DNA of 64,000 nt, taken from NCBI GenBank assembly GCA_023412665.1, contig JAEZCA010000035.1:1-64000 (forward strand), read 5' to 3'. The stretch's first letter is position 1, and every line of letters starts with the position of its first letter. The translations under genes were made by a program, and so were the position numbers. Source of the DNA: Bacillota bacterium (lineage in GTDB: Bacteria; Bacillota; Clostridia; Acetivibrionales; DTU013). The notes beneath the pieces were generated by a model that made no database searches, was not told the origin of the DNA, and was given only the letters and a program-made list of their open reading frames with translations. This document shows positions 16,850 through 25,613 of this stretch, one piece after another.

Positions 16850-19063
16850 CTAGGACGCAAATTGCTGAGACAGCCATGTGCTTTGAGTGTTCATACTGTT
16901 TATCAGTGTCTCCAGTTGTGAAAACTGTAAATAGTAGTTGTTTTCCTTAATGATCAGTTCATCATTCAATTTGGCTATCCTGTCATCGTAATCGGAAATC
17001 TGGCTATAAAGCATATTGCTGAACGAGGATCTGTCCCCTGTCATACCGGCCTTTTCCAGCAGAGCGCCTCTGTTCCCGCCTATCGTTGTCGTACGGATAT
17101 TGTCCTGGATCACGTCAGATATCCTGTATATGAGGCCGGACTCCGAAAACCTTTCACTTCTGGAGGATGCACTGGTTACTGCATTATTGTAGAGTACATC
17201 AGATTGTTTTGTAAACAGGCTGAATACTTCATCCGGATTCTCGGCGAGAGCATTCTTTAATTTTTCCTCGTCGACATAAAGCTTGCCCTTGTCCACCCAG
17301 CTATTGGACTTTATTCCGATTGAAGAAAGTGTCAGACCTGTCCCTGTAACGCTTTCCAAAACTGCATTGCGCAGGCCTGTTGCAATAGAACGGAGGATGC
17401 TGTCATTGCTAAGCAGTCCGGCTTTTGCCTTTTCCTCCCACTGCTTGATCTCCTCCTCAGTCATGGCACTTTTCTGATCGTCAGTCAGCGGAGAATAGCT
17501 ATATTCTCTTTTTTCCGAAAGCTTTGAGTTGATTTTATCAAGTACTTCATTGTACTTGTCAACAAAGCCCTTGATCAGCTCAACTGCTTTGGTGGGATCT
17601 GAGTTGACGGAAAGCTCGATGGGCCCTTCGTTGTCCTTTATCAGGTTAAAGCTTATCCCGTTGACAGTGAAGCTGTTTGATGAACGCTCTATCGTCTGAT
17701 CACCATTGATACCGTCATTATAGGTGATGCTTGCATCTCTTCCAGTTAAATTAGCAGCAGTAAGGGACAATGATCCCAAAAGTCCGCCTGTCGCATCACT
17801 TGATGATATTGTTGCAGTCACTCCCATTTTCCTGGTCTCCAGGATAAACTTGTTGTTGAGACTGTCATAGCTCATCTTGACGCCGACCTCAGTATCTCCG
17901 TTGACCGCTGCCATGATATCATTCATTGAGGTCTTCCTGGAGTTGAAGCTGAAAGTTTTGTTGTTTATCGTGAAGCTGATGTCGTTCTCACTGCCGTTGA
18001 CTGAAAGCGGGGATGTAAAACTGTCTCTTATGTCATATAGCTTGGCATTAAGGTTTATTTTATTGGATCTGTTTCCGTTGTACATGCCGATAGCGGCAAG
18101 ACCGCCATTCTCTGCCCCAGATACAGATACTGACTTGGAGGTGTCGACGCTTTCCACTATAATCTTGTTGTTTTCTGCTCTTACTTTTACCTTATCCGGA
18201 CCAAAGCCGCTTACTTCATTATCGACCATACTTTGTATCGCAGCAGCCACGGCATCAGCATCAGCATAAGTCGAACCAGCCGGTAAAGCAAATTCCTTTG
18301 TTTCGTTTCCCAGTGTTACTTTGAATCTGTTGTTCTGTCCGGAAGCTGTAAAGCCATTGGTCAGATCAGCACCAAATATCGCACTGTTTCCCGTGTTCAT
18401 GACACTGGAGAATTTGAGTGTATTAGTATTGCCTGTAGCAAACGTAAGGCTGTTCCCATCGACCCCGACTGTTATCTTCCCGTTGCCAAACTCTGCATTC
18501 AGCTTGTCCTGCAGCTCGGATGACAGCTGATTGATGTTTGTCAGGCCATCCGATAGAGTGATCTCCTTCACTGCTCCGTTAAACTCAACAGAAAATTTGT
18601 TATTGCCGTTTGCACTGCTTATTGCACTTATTCCTACGGAAGTCAGCGCTTCGCTCCTAAGACTGCCCGCTGCTGCAGAGCCATAAATTTTTGCTGTTGC
18701 AGCCGTTACTATGTTGGAGATCGTGTAGCTGCCAGCCTTGGCTCCTGAACCGGCTGATGCAGTGAAATATGAATTGGTATCAAGGCCATTATATTTCATT
18801 GCATATGCATTGTAGATTGACGAATTACGCATGTCGCTTGCCGGCTTCAATGCGTTGAAATACTCGTTATTCAGACTCTGGAGCGCACTTGTTATCTCCC
18901 TGTACTGTTCCTGCTTCCAAAGCAGCACCTGTCTGCTCTGTGAAATCGAATTGACCTTTGTCTTTTCTACCAGCATCAGCTGGCTGACCAAACTGTCAAC
19001 ATCGAGTCCGGATAAGCCGGTCATCCTTGTGACACTGTTATATGTATTACTAATGTAACTCAT
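16850..19063 (-). CDS. fliD: Flagellar filament cap protein FliD (HAP2)
   Basis: FliD caps the filament tip and catalyses flagellin insertion. The N-terminal FliD_N block (TRMTGLSGLDVDSLVSQLMLVEKTKVN) and the C-terminal coiled region (RIAKLNDELIIKENNYYLQFSQLETLINSMNTQS) are intact. At 737 residues it is much longer than the roughly 500-residue B. subtilis protein; the extra length lies in the serine/glycine/asparagine-rich middle domains exposed at the cap surface. It starts 7 bases after flaG. Confidence 0.95.
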   Translation of the reverse strand: MSYISNTYNSVTRMTGLSGLDVDSLVSQLMLVEKTKVNSISQSRQVLLWKQEQYREITSALQSLNNEYFNALKPASDMRNSSIYNAYAMKYNGLDTNSYFTASAGSGAKAGSYTISNIVTAATAKIYGSAAAGSLRSEALTSVGISAISSANGNNKFSVEFNGAVKEITLSDGLTNINQLSSELQDKLNAEFGNGKITVGVDGNSLTFATGNTNTLKFSSVMNTGNSAIFGADLTNGFTASGQNNRFKVTLGNETKEFALPAGSTYADADAVAAAIQSMVDNEVSGFGPDKVKVRAENNKIIVESVDTSKSVSVSGAENGGLAAIGMYNGNRSNKINLNAKLYDIRDSFTSPLSVNGSENDISFTINNKTFSFNSRKTSMNDIMAAVNGDTEVGVKMSYDSLNNKFILETRKMGVTATISSSDATGGLLGSLSLTAANLTGRDASITYNDGINGDQTIERSSNSFTVNGISFNLIKDNEGPIELSVNSDPTKAVELIKGFVDKYNEVLDKINSKLSEKREYSYSPLTDDQKSAMTEEEIKQWEEKAKAGLLSNDSILRSIATGLRNAVLESVTGTGLTLSSIGIKSNSWVDKGKLYVDEEKLKNALAENPDEVFSLFTKQSDVLYNNAVTSASSRSERFSESGLIYRISDVIQDNIRTTTIGGNRGALLEKAGMTGDRSSFSNMLYSQISDYDDRIAKLNDELIIKENNYYLQFSQLETLINSMNTQSTWLSQQFAS

Positions 19064-19070
19064 TTATAAT

Positions 19071-19448
19071 TCACCTTCTCTCATCCACTAACAAGCCTGC
19101 CATTTCAAGCATATTTGCCACCATATCCAATATCTTCTTCGGTGGTATCTCTCTAATGACTTCTTTTGTTCTCTCATCAATTACCTTTATCATTATCTCA
19201 TTTGTTTTCTCATGTACGGAATACACAAACCGCCTGTTGCTTCCATCAACTGCCTTGTTTACTCTATCCACCGCCTCGGATACTACTTTCTCGGTAACAG
19301 GGTAGTCTTGTGCGTCAGCGCTTTGCCTGCCCATGTTTTCCTGGGGTGGGAGCTTTGGTGAAACAGGGATAGCTTCGACGTCCCTTCCCCGTGAGTCAGT
19401 GGCCTGCTGTATGCTGTTGATCATGGCATCCATGCCTGAAATTCTCAT
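19071..19448 (-). CDS. flaG: FlaG-family flagellar protein
   Basis: This 125-residue protein has the FlaG domain at its C-terminus (RRFVYSVHEKTNEIMIKVIDERTKEVIREIPPKK is characteristic, here residues about 75-108, followed by ILDMVANMLEMAGLLVD). FlaG influences filament length in several species. The ATG at 19448 has GGAGGG 7 bases before it; an upstream ATG at 19508 has none. A sigma-D promoter match lies 48-75 bases upstream, so this is the first gene of the flaG-fliD-fliS-fliT operon. Confidence 0.9.
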   Translation of the reverse strand: MRISGMDAMINSIQQATDSRGRDVEAIPVSPKLPPQENMGRQSADAQDYPVTEKVVSEAVDRVNKAVDGSNRRFVYSVHEKTNEIMIKVIDERTKEVIREIPPKKILDMVANMLEMAGLLVDERR

Positions 19449-19495
19449 ATCAATCCCTCCATGAATAAGTAAGTAGCTATATCTTTCCTTAATAT

Positions 19496-19523
19496 ATATC
19501 GGATTCATAGCAGCTTTTATTTA
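19496..19523 (-). promoter_or_regulatory. Sigma-D promoter for flaG-fliD operon
   Basis: On the - strand TAAA (19523-19520), a 16-base spacer and TCCGATAT (19503-19496) match the sigma-28 consensus TAAA-N15/16-GCCGATAT with one mismatch. Confidence 0.75.
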
Positions 19524-19614
19524 TAGCAATATTTATATATATCTTCCATAATGGGTTCGGTTGACCAACGCTACGCAAGTGCTTATCGACAAAACCATAG
19601 CAAATTAACAAATG

Positions 19615-20922
19615 CTACAGCGTCTCGATTTTTAATCTGTCAATGATGTTTTTCATCGCATTTTTCGTGTCAAATATAAAATTACTGTGCTTGTTTATAA
19701 ATGAATAATCATAAAGGCTGTGCATCGTTGTGATTACAGTCAGATCCGAATTCTCCAAAAGCTCTGCCGTCAACTCCCTGGACTCATATGTCAGGCCTTT
19801 GAAGCAGAATTCCGGCACAAAAGGATCATTATAGCAAATATCCGCACCATTAGCCGCAAGAAGGTGCATTACCTCAAGGGCCGGTGATTCTCTTACGTCA
19901 TCGATATCCTGCTTGTAAGCGGCGCCCAGCACCAGTATTTTTGAACCCTTCAGCGGTTTTCCAAAGCGGTTCAGTATTTTCATGGATCTTTCAAGCACGA
20001 ACTCAGGCATAAAATTATTGATCTCACCGGCAATCTCTATAAGCCTTGTATGATAACCATATTCTCTTGCTTTCCATGTGAGATAAAACGGATCCACTGC
20101 AATACAGTGGCCGCCCACACCCGGTCCCGGGTAGAAAGGCATAAATCCATAAGGCTTTGTCTTGGCAGCCTCAATGACCTCCCATACGTCGATGCCCATC
20201 TTCTCACATATAATTGCCATTTCATTGGCAAGGGCGATATTTACATTCCTGAATGTATTCTCAAGGATCTTTTCCATTTCCGCCACCTTTGGCGATGATG
20301 CCCTAAACACCTCACTGTCAAGCACGCTGTTATATAAAGCTGCAGCCACTTCCGTACAGTCAGGCGTAACTCCGCCGACCACCTTGGGGGTGTTTTTTGT
20401 TTTATATAATTTATTGCCCGGATCAACGCGCTCGGGAGAGAATGCGAGATAAAAGTCGCTGCCGCACTTAAGTCCGGACGATTCCAGAATCGGCATCACT
20501 ATCTCCTCGGTAGTGCCCGGGTAGGTTGTACTCTCGAGGACAACCAGCATCCCCTTGTGCAGATATTTTGCTATTTCCTTCGCAGAATTCACCACATATG
20601 AAATATCAGGCTGATAATATTGATCAAGCGGCGTCGGTACACAGATCGCGACGCAGTCCACATCCCGAATAAAGCTGTAATCATTGGTGGCTCTCAGCCT
20701 GCCGCACATCACAATATTTTTAAGGTCGGCCGGAACAATATCTCCTATATAGTTCGTACCTTCATTGACCATTCTTACCTTCTGTTCCTGTATATCAAAG
20801 CCGATAACATGGTATCCGGCCTTTGCCTTCTCTACAGCCAGCGGCAGACCTACATATCCCAGGCCCACCACACCGACCACAGCTGTTTTGTTCATTATTT
20901 TTTCAAGTAATTCTTTCTTCAT
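19615..20922 (-). CDS. UDP-sugar 6-dehydrogenase, WbpA/WecC family
   Basis: This 435-residue nucleotide-sugar dehydrogenase would oxidise the C6 hydroxyl of a UDP-N-acetylhexosamine to a carboxylate in two NAD+-dependent steps. The Rossmann motif is GVVGLGYVGLP (residues 17-27), and the catalytic cysteine is in GPGVGGHCIAVDPFY near residue 270; ESTTYPGTTEEIV is another family block. With the divergent WbpB/D/E-like genes it fits the role of WbpA, making UDP-GlcNAcA. Sequence alone does not distinguish UDP-GlcNAc from UDP-ManNAc specificity. Confidence 0.85.
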   Translation of the reverse strand: MKKELLEKIMNKTAVVGVVGLGYVGLPLAVEKAKAGYHVIGFDIQEQKVRMVNEGTNYIGDIVPADLKNIVMCGRLRATNDYSFIRDVDCVAICVPTPLDQYYQPDISYVVNSAKEIAKYLHKGMLVVLESTTYPGTTEEIVMPILESSGLKCGSDFYLAFSPERVDPGNKLYKTKNTPKVVGGVTPDCTEVAAALYNSVLDSEVFRASSPKVAEMEKILENTFRNVNIALANEMAIICEKMGIDVWEVIEAAKTKPYGFMPFYPGPGVGGHCIAVDPFYLTWKAREYGYHTRLIEIAGEINNFMPEFVLERSMKILNRFGKPLKGSKILVLGAAYKQDIDDVRESPALEVMHLLAANGADICYNDPFVPEFCFKGLTYESRELTAELLENSDLTVITTMHSLYDYSFINKHSNFIFDTKNAMKNIIDRLKIETL

Positions 20923-21005
20923 ATAACCGCCGCCTTAAATTTACTTGTTCTATATATCGACTTTTTTTGAGCTTTGCTCCACAGTGTATTTTGCGAATAA
21001 GAGCA

Positions 21006-21033
21006 TAAACTGATAATCTGATATTGCCGATAA
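21006..21033 (+). promoter_or_regulatory. Sigma-D promoter for the sugar-nucleotide operon
   Basis: TAAA at 21006-21009, a 16-base spacer and GCCGATAA at 21026-21033 make a nearly perfect sigma-28 promoter 104 bases before the WbpB-like gene. It lies in the divergent region shared with the WbpA-like gene, for which I find only a weak GTCGATAT without a -35. Confidence 0.78.
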
Positions 21034-21136
21034 CAAAGTTATAGCGGGGCTCTAAACCTATTCCTGTATCACACCCCGGCAAAAATGCACAACGGTTATG
21101 GACGTATGTATTAATACAAAAGAGGTGACCCTGACG

Positions 21137-22174
21137 ATGAAGGACATAATAAATTTTGGCCTGATAGGCTGCGGCAGAATATCGAAAAACCATATAGACG
21201 CCCTTGCTAAGCTGCAAAAGGATGCACGGCTTACGGCCGTATGTGACATTGATATAGACAAAGCGCGCAGCACAGGGCAAGAGTGTGGCATTGATTATTA
21301 CACCAGCCTGGACGAAATGCTCGGCAGAGGCGATCTGGACGCTGTGTCCATATGCACGCCCAGCGGCCTTCATCCTGCACACGGCATTGCGGCAGCCAGA
21401 AGAAAACTTCACGTAGTCACTGAAAAGCCGATGGCTACCAGCCTTAAGAAAGCGGATGATCTGATTACCGCCTGTGATGAAAATGGTGTCCAGCTTTTTG
21501 TAGTCAAACAGAACCGGCTCAACTCAACTCTTCAACTGGTGAAACGTGCTATAGACAAGGGTCGTTTCGGGCGAATATATATGGCTATAGTAAATGTCCT
21601 CTGGTCCAGGCCCCAATCCTACTACGATGAGGCAAAGTGGCGCGGTACGTGGGAGTTCGACGGCGGCGCATTTATGAACCAGGCCAGTCATTATGTGGAT
21701 ATGATCGAGTGGCTCATCGGACCTGTCGAAAGCGTTTCGGCCTTCACAGGCACCCTCGCAAGGAAAATTGAGACAGAGGACTCAGGCGTTGCAAGCATCA
21801 GGTTCAGAAACGGAGCATTCGGTTCAATTAATGTAACAATGCTGACATACCCTAAAAATCTTGAGGGCTCGCTGACAATAATAGGCGAATATGGCACGGT
21901 CAGAGTTGGCGGCATAGCAGTCAATAAAATTGAGCACTGGGAGTTCCGCGACTATGATGATGACGACAAGCTCGTTGAAAACAGCGCGTACAATCCCCCG
22001 AATGTATACGGCTTTGGCCACACAGGCTACTATAAAAATGTTATCGATACGCTCAAGGGTAAAGCTGAGCCTGACACCGACGGCCGCGAAGGCCGCAAAT
22101 CGCTGGAGCTTATACTGGGCATATACAAGTCCGCACGCGAGAGCAGGAGCATCCCGCTCCCGCTGGAATACTGA
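21137..22174 (+). CDS. Gfo/Idh/MocA oxidoreductase, WbpB/WlbA-like
   Basis: This 345-residue NAD-dependent oxidoreductase fits the enzyme that oxidises C3 of UDP-GlcNAcA before transamination. The Rossmann motif is GLIGCGRISKNHI (residues 7-19), the catalytic lysine is in TEKPMAT (about residue 94), and the C-terminal alpha/beta domain begins at FGRIYMAIVNV. The ATG at 21137 has GAGGTG 9 bases upstream; the ATG at 21098 lacks one. It is the first gene of a wbpB-wbpD-wbpE-like operon. The 157-base gap after it holds a GACATTCCT inverted repeat. Confidence 0.85.
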   Translation: MKDIINFGLIGCGRISKNHIDALAKLQKDARLTAVCDIDIDKARSTGQECGIDYYTSLDEMLGRGDLDAVSICTPSGLHPAHGIAAARRKLHVVTEKPMATSLKKADDLITACDENGVQLFVVKQNRLNSTLQLVKRAIDKGRFGRIYMAIVNVLWSRPQSYYDEAKWRGTWEFDGGAFMNQASHYVDMIEWLIGPVESVSAFTGTLARKIETEDSGVASIRFRNGAFGSINVTMLTYPKNLEGSLTIIGEYGTVRVGGIAVNKIEHWEFRDYDDDDKLVENSAYNPPNVYGFGHTGYYKNVIDTLKGKAEPDTDGREGRKSLELILGIYKSARESRSIPLPLEY

Positions 22175-22181
22175 AATGCAT

Positions 22182-22311
22182 GACATTCCTCGATCAGTTG
22201 ACTATTAGATTGCAAAATGTTAAACAGAAATACCCAAGGTGACATTCCTCAGCCATAAAGGAAAACCTCCTGCAGAGGAGTGCAACCATACAGCTTTCCA
22301 GGAATGTCCCC
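22182..22311. repeat. REP-like inverted repeat with GACATTCCT arms
   Basis: GACATTCCT occurs at 22182 and 22241, and its complement AGGAATGTC at 22300, which continues to CCCC. Read on the - strand the last copy is GGGGACATTCCT, close to the GGGGACAGTTCT units at 5566-5963. The copies are spaced exactly 59 bases apart. It has no coding capacity. Confidence 0.5.
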
Positions 22312-22331
22312 ATTACCAAGAAAGCAGGTTA

Positions 22332-22916
22332 ATGATGAAGGATTATTTTTTACATGATTCAAGTTATATCGATGAGCCCTGCGAAATAGGCGCCGGGACA
22401 AAAATCTGGCACTTTTCACATATAATGAGCGGCTGCAGGATCGGCTGCAACTGCAGTATCGGGCAGAATGTGGTCATATCGCCCGAGGTCGTTATAGGCG
22501 ACAATGTGAAGATACAAAACAACGTTTCCGTCTATACCGGTGTCATTTGCGAAGATGATGTCTTCATAGGTCCTTCTGTTGTTTTCACAAACGTTATCAA
22601 CCCAAGGAGCCATATCAGCAGGAAGCATGAATATAGAAGGACCGTAGTCAAAACAGGTGCCAGTATCGGAGCCAATGCGACAATAATATGTGGGCACGAT
22701 ATCGGCAGATATGCATTTGTCGGTGCGGGCGCAGTAGTAACAAAAGATGTGCCGGACTTTGCACTGGTCGTAGGCAATCCCGCAAGGCAGGCCGGATGGG
22801 TCTGTAAGTGCGGCGCAAAGCTTCATTTCCCAGGTGACAGTAATTGCAGTGTTTGTAAGGAATGTGGCTGTAAATATATTATAGAATATGCCATTGTCCG
22901 TGAAAGCAAGGAATAA
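22332..22916 (+). CDS. Left-handed beta-helix acetyltransferase, WbpD/WlbB-like
   Basis: This 194-residue hexapeptide-repeat enzyme fits the N-acetyltransferase that acetylates the 3-amino group of UDP-GlcNAc3NA. The repeats run from IGAGTKIWHFSHI to AFVGAGAVVTKDV, with catalytic-type asparagine and histidine residues in FTNVINPRSHISRK. The C-terminus has four cysteine pairs (CKCG and CSVCKECGC), a probable zinc ribbon that some family members carry. Two adjacent ATGs (22332 and 22335) are possible behind AGCAGG. Confidence 0.85.
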   Translation: MMKDYFLHDSSYIDEPCEIGAGTKIWHFSHIMSGCRIGCNCSIGQNVVISPEVVIGDNVKIQNNVSVYTGVICEDDVFIGPSVVFTNVINPRSHISRKHEYRRTVVKTGASIGANATIICGHDIGRYAFVGAGAVVTKDVPDFALVVGNPARQAGWVCKCGAKLHFPGDSNCSVCKECGCKYIIEYAIVRESKE

Positions 22917-22978
22917 AGCGATCGGTATATCTTTCAGCAACTGGCGCCATGCTAACATATAATTGCCGGAGGTAAAAA

Positions 22979-24121
22979 ATGAAGGTTCCTCTTTTAGATC
23001 TTAAGGCACAATATTGTGAAATAAAGGATGAGATAAAATCCGCTGTGGACGAAGTACTGGAATCACAGCATTTTATCTTAGGTCCCAAGGTATCAGAGCT
23101 CGAATCACAAATAGCAGCATACAGCCAATGCAAATACGCTTTGGGAGTTTCATCGGGAACCGATGCATTGCTGCTGGCATTAATGGCTTTTGACGTAGGG
23201 CATGGCGACTCTGTAATAACAACAACCTTTACATTCTTTGCCACAGCAGGCTGTATAGCAAGACTTGGCGCAACACCTGTCTTTGTTGATATAGACCCGG
23301 AAACCTTCAACATAAGTCCTGAAGCACTGGAAAACCTGCTTATCAGCCTTTCAGAGGAAGAACTGTCCCATATAAAGGCTGTAATTCCGGTCCATCTATT
23401 CGGACAAATGGCCGATATGGAAAGGATCGTCCCCATATGCCGCAAATATGGGCTGAAAATCATCGAAGATGCCGCTCAGGCAATAGGCTCTGAATGCCCG
23501 TACAGCGGCAGGACACATCGAGCCGGTAGTATAGGCGACATAGGCTGCTTTTCTTTCTTCCCGTCAAAAAATCTGGGCGGGATAGGCGACGGCGGAATGG
23601 TGGTCACAAATGATGAGACACTTTATAAAAGGATGAAAATCCTCAGAGCACACGGTTCCAGCCCAAAATACTATCACAGCATGATTGGCGGCAACTTCAG
23701 GCTCGATGAGATCCAAGCCGCCGTACTGCTTGTCAAGCTAAAATACCTCGACACCTGGACAGAAAAGAGGCAAAAAAATGCCCAGGTATACGATCATATT
23801 CTGGGCGACATTGATGATACTATTGTCGCAACACCGAAAGCATTACCTGGCTACAGGCATATATACAATCAATACTGTATCAGAACACAAAACCGTGATA
23901 AATTAAAAGCATACCTTTCTGATAACGGTGTCAGCACGGAGATATATTACCCTGTACCAATGCACCTTCAGGAATGCTTTGCCTATCTTGGGTATAGAAA
24001 TGAAGATTTCCCGGCGGCAGAAGAAGCGGCACTAAATGTGCTGGCATTGCCGATCTATCCGGAGGTAAGCCAGAAAGGCCTTGAATACACAGCAGGACTA
24101 ATCAGAGGTTTCATCGACTGA
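22979..24121 (+). CDS. DegT/DnrJ/EryC1 aminotransferase, WbpE/WlbC-like
   Basis: This 380-residue PLP-dependent sugar aminotransferase fits the enzyme converting the 3-keto sugar acid to the 3-amino form with glutamate. The N-terminal MKVPLLDLKAQY, the GTDALLLAL substrate region, EDAAQAIGSEC, and SFFPSKNLGGIGDGG with the PLP-binding lysine are all present. GGAGG precedes the ATG. It ends the + strand operon and converges on the glycosyltransferase genes. Confidence 0.9.
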   Translation: MKVPLLDLKAQYCEIKDEIKSAVDEVLESQHFILGPKVSELESQIAAYSQCKYALGVSSGTDALLLALMAFDVGHGDSVITTTFTFFATAGCIARLGATPVFVDIDPETFNISPEALENLLISLSEEELSHIKAVIPVHLFGQMADMERIVPICRKYGLKIIEDAAQAIGSECPYSGRTHRAGSIGDIGCFSFFPSKNLGGIGDGGMVVTNDETLYKRMKILRAHGSSPKYYHSMIGGNFRLDEIQAAVLLVKLKYLDTWTEKRQKNAQVYDHILGDIDDTIVATPKALPGYRHIYNQYCIRTQNRDKLKAYLSDNGVSTEIYYPVPMHLQECFAYLGYRNEDFPAAEEAALNVLALPIYPEVSQKGLEYTAGLIRGFID

Positions 24122-24239
24122 TCAACAGAATTATCAGCACTATAATATACTTTGTTGCTGAGAAAAGGAAGAAGCATATCAGTATAGTTAAGTCAGATGA
24201 AACAAGTTCATTTATTTTTTCACTGCTATTTATTAGGTT

Positions 24240-25613
24240 CTAAACTTTTTTAACAAGCCTTTTAAAATACAGTAAATCGTAAATCAAAGACTTTATCTGA
24301 CTAACTTCTTTTTCGAGTGAAAAGTTATTTTCAATAAATTTACGGTATTCGGTTGAATCATATTGATTTGAGGTTATCATCGCAACTGCCTGGTCAACAG
24401 TACTAAAAATGTACGAAGGGTCATAGTGATCCTTAATGCCTTCACAATTATGGAGCACAGGCTTTATTCCACTGCACATTGCCTCTGCTGCAGCAAAACA
24501 TAATCCCTCATCAATACTTGATATGACCATATAATCGATCTTTTTCAGCCACAATAGTTTTTGCTCATGCTCAACCCATCCGTCAAAAAATACCGAATCG
24601 CTAAGACCATGCTCATTAATAAAATAATTGAAGTATGACAAAGTTCTCTCTTCTTGAAATAATCCGGCAATATATAGCTTGTATCGATTATCGGAATCAT
24701 GCAGCTTCCTAAATATATCAAGTGTCAATGGTATGTTCTTTTTAAAATTTATATAGCCCAAATAACCCAGATTAAATCCTTCGTTCTTAATCATAAGAGG
24801 GTATTTTTCTATATTAATGCCGCAAAAAACTAAATCCGTTTTAATTTTTCCGTTAAATATCTCCTGTATCTTAGCTTCAAATATTCTTTTAATATGTGGA
24901 GCGACAATAATCAGCTGATCAACATTTTCCCACATTACATTCTTGATCATATCTGAATATACTTCATACCCATGTATCCTACAGATTATTTTTTTTTGTG
25001 CAGCCAATGGCAGCCTGCTCCCATATCCTATCAGCTCATCGCACCATTCGAACCAGCAGACATCAGCCCACTCCATGCCTTCATCTATCTGCTTGAAATC
25101 ACTGACGACTATTTTGCGCACAAAGTAATCGTCAGACAATCCCTGTATAATGTCTCCTAGAAAACTGTCCATGCCAGCCTTAACAAAAAATACGATCCTG
25201 TCTTTTTCAATCACTTGTATGCTGCTGTCAGAGAGCTTCAAACGAGTAATAGCATCGTCAACACTGCTTTTCTGAGATGCATCCGTCACCGCAGTACCCG
25301 CCTTACAGTAAAAATCAGCTGCTTGCTGAAGCTGCCCTCTCAGCTCATATATATATGCCATATTGTATAGTAGATCAAAGTGTATCGAATCATTCTTCAG
25401 TCCATCCAGAAGTATAGCTTCAGCCTTGTCGATATCTCCCTCCACTATGTGTATGACCGCACGCATGGAACATATATCCCGATCTCCCGGCATCTTCTCC
25501 TCGAACGTTTCCAGAGCGGCCCTGGCCTCATCTATGCTTCCTTGTTCTATCAGCTTCTCGATTTTAGCTTTTACTGATTTGATTTTTTCCCTCAAATCGG
25601 TATTATCCATCAT
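24240..25613 (-). CDS. TPR protein with GT4-type glycosyltransferase domain
   Basis: The 457-residue product begins with TPR-like helices (DLREKIKSVKAKIEKLIEQG to about residue 125). A GT-B glycosyltransferase domain follows, with the C-terminal block LGYLGYINFKKNIPLTLDIF, then FFDGWVEHEQKLLWLKKIDYMVISSIDEGLCFAAAEAMCSG over about residues 335-375, the usual donor-binding E-x7-E region. The start at 25613 follows GAGGTGG and overlaps the preceding gene by 11 bases, so the two are coupled. In this location it is a candidate flagellin glycosyltransferase. Confidence 0.8.
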   Translation of the reverse strand: MMDNTDLREKIKSVKAKIEKLIEQGSIDEARAALETFEEKMPGDRDICSMRAVIHIVEGDIDKAEAILLDGLKNDSIHFDLLYNMAYIYELRGQLQQAADFYCKAGTAVTDASQKSSVDDAITRLKLSDSSIQVIEKDRIVFFVKAGMDSFLGDIIQGLSDDYFVRKIVVSDFKQIDEGMEWADVCWFEWCDELIGYGSRLPLAAQKKIICRIHGYEVYSDMIKNVMWENVDQLIIVAPHIKRIFEAKIQEIFNGKIKTDLVFCGINIEKYPLMIKNEGFNLGYLGYINFKKNIPLTLDIFRKLHDSDNRYKLYIAGLFQEERTLSYFNYFINEHGLSDSVFFDGWVEHEQKLLWLKKIDYMVISSIDEGLCFAAAEAMCSGIKPVLHNCEGIKDHYDPSYIFSTVDQAVAMITSNQYDSTEYRKFIENNFSLEKEVSQIKSLIYDLLYFKRLVKKV

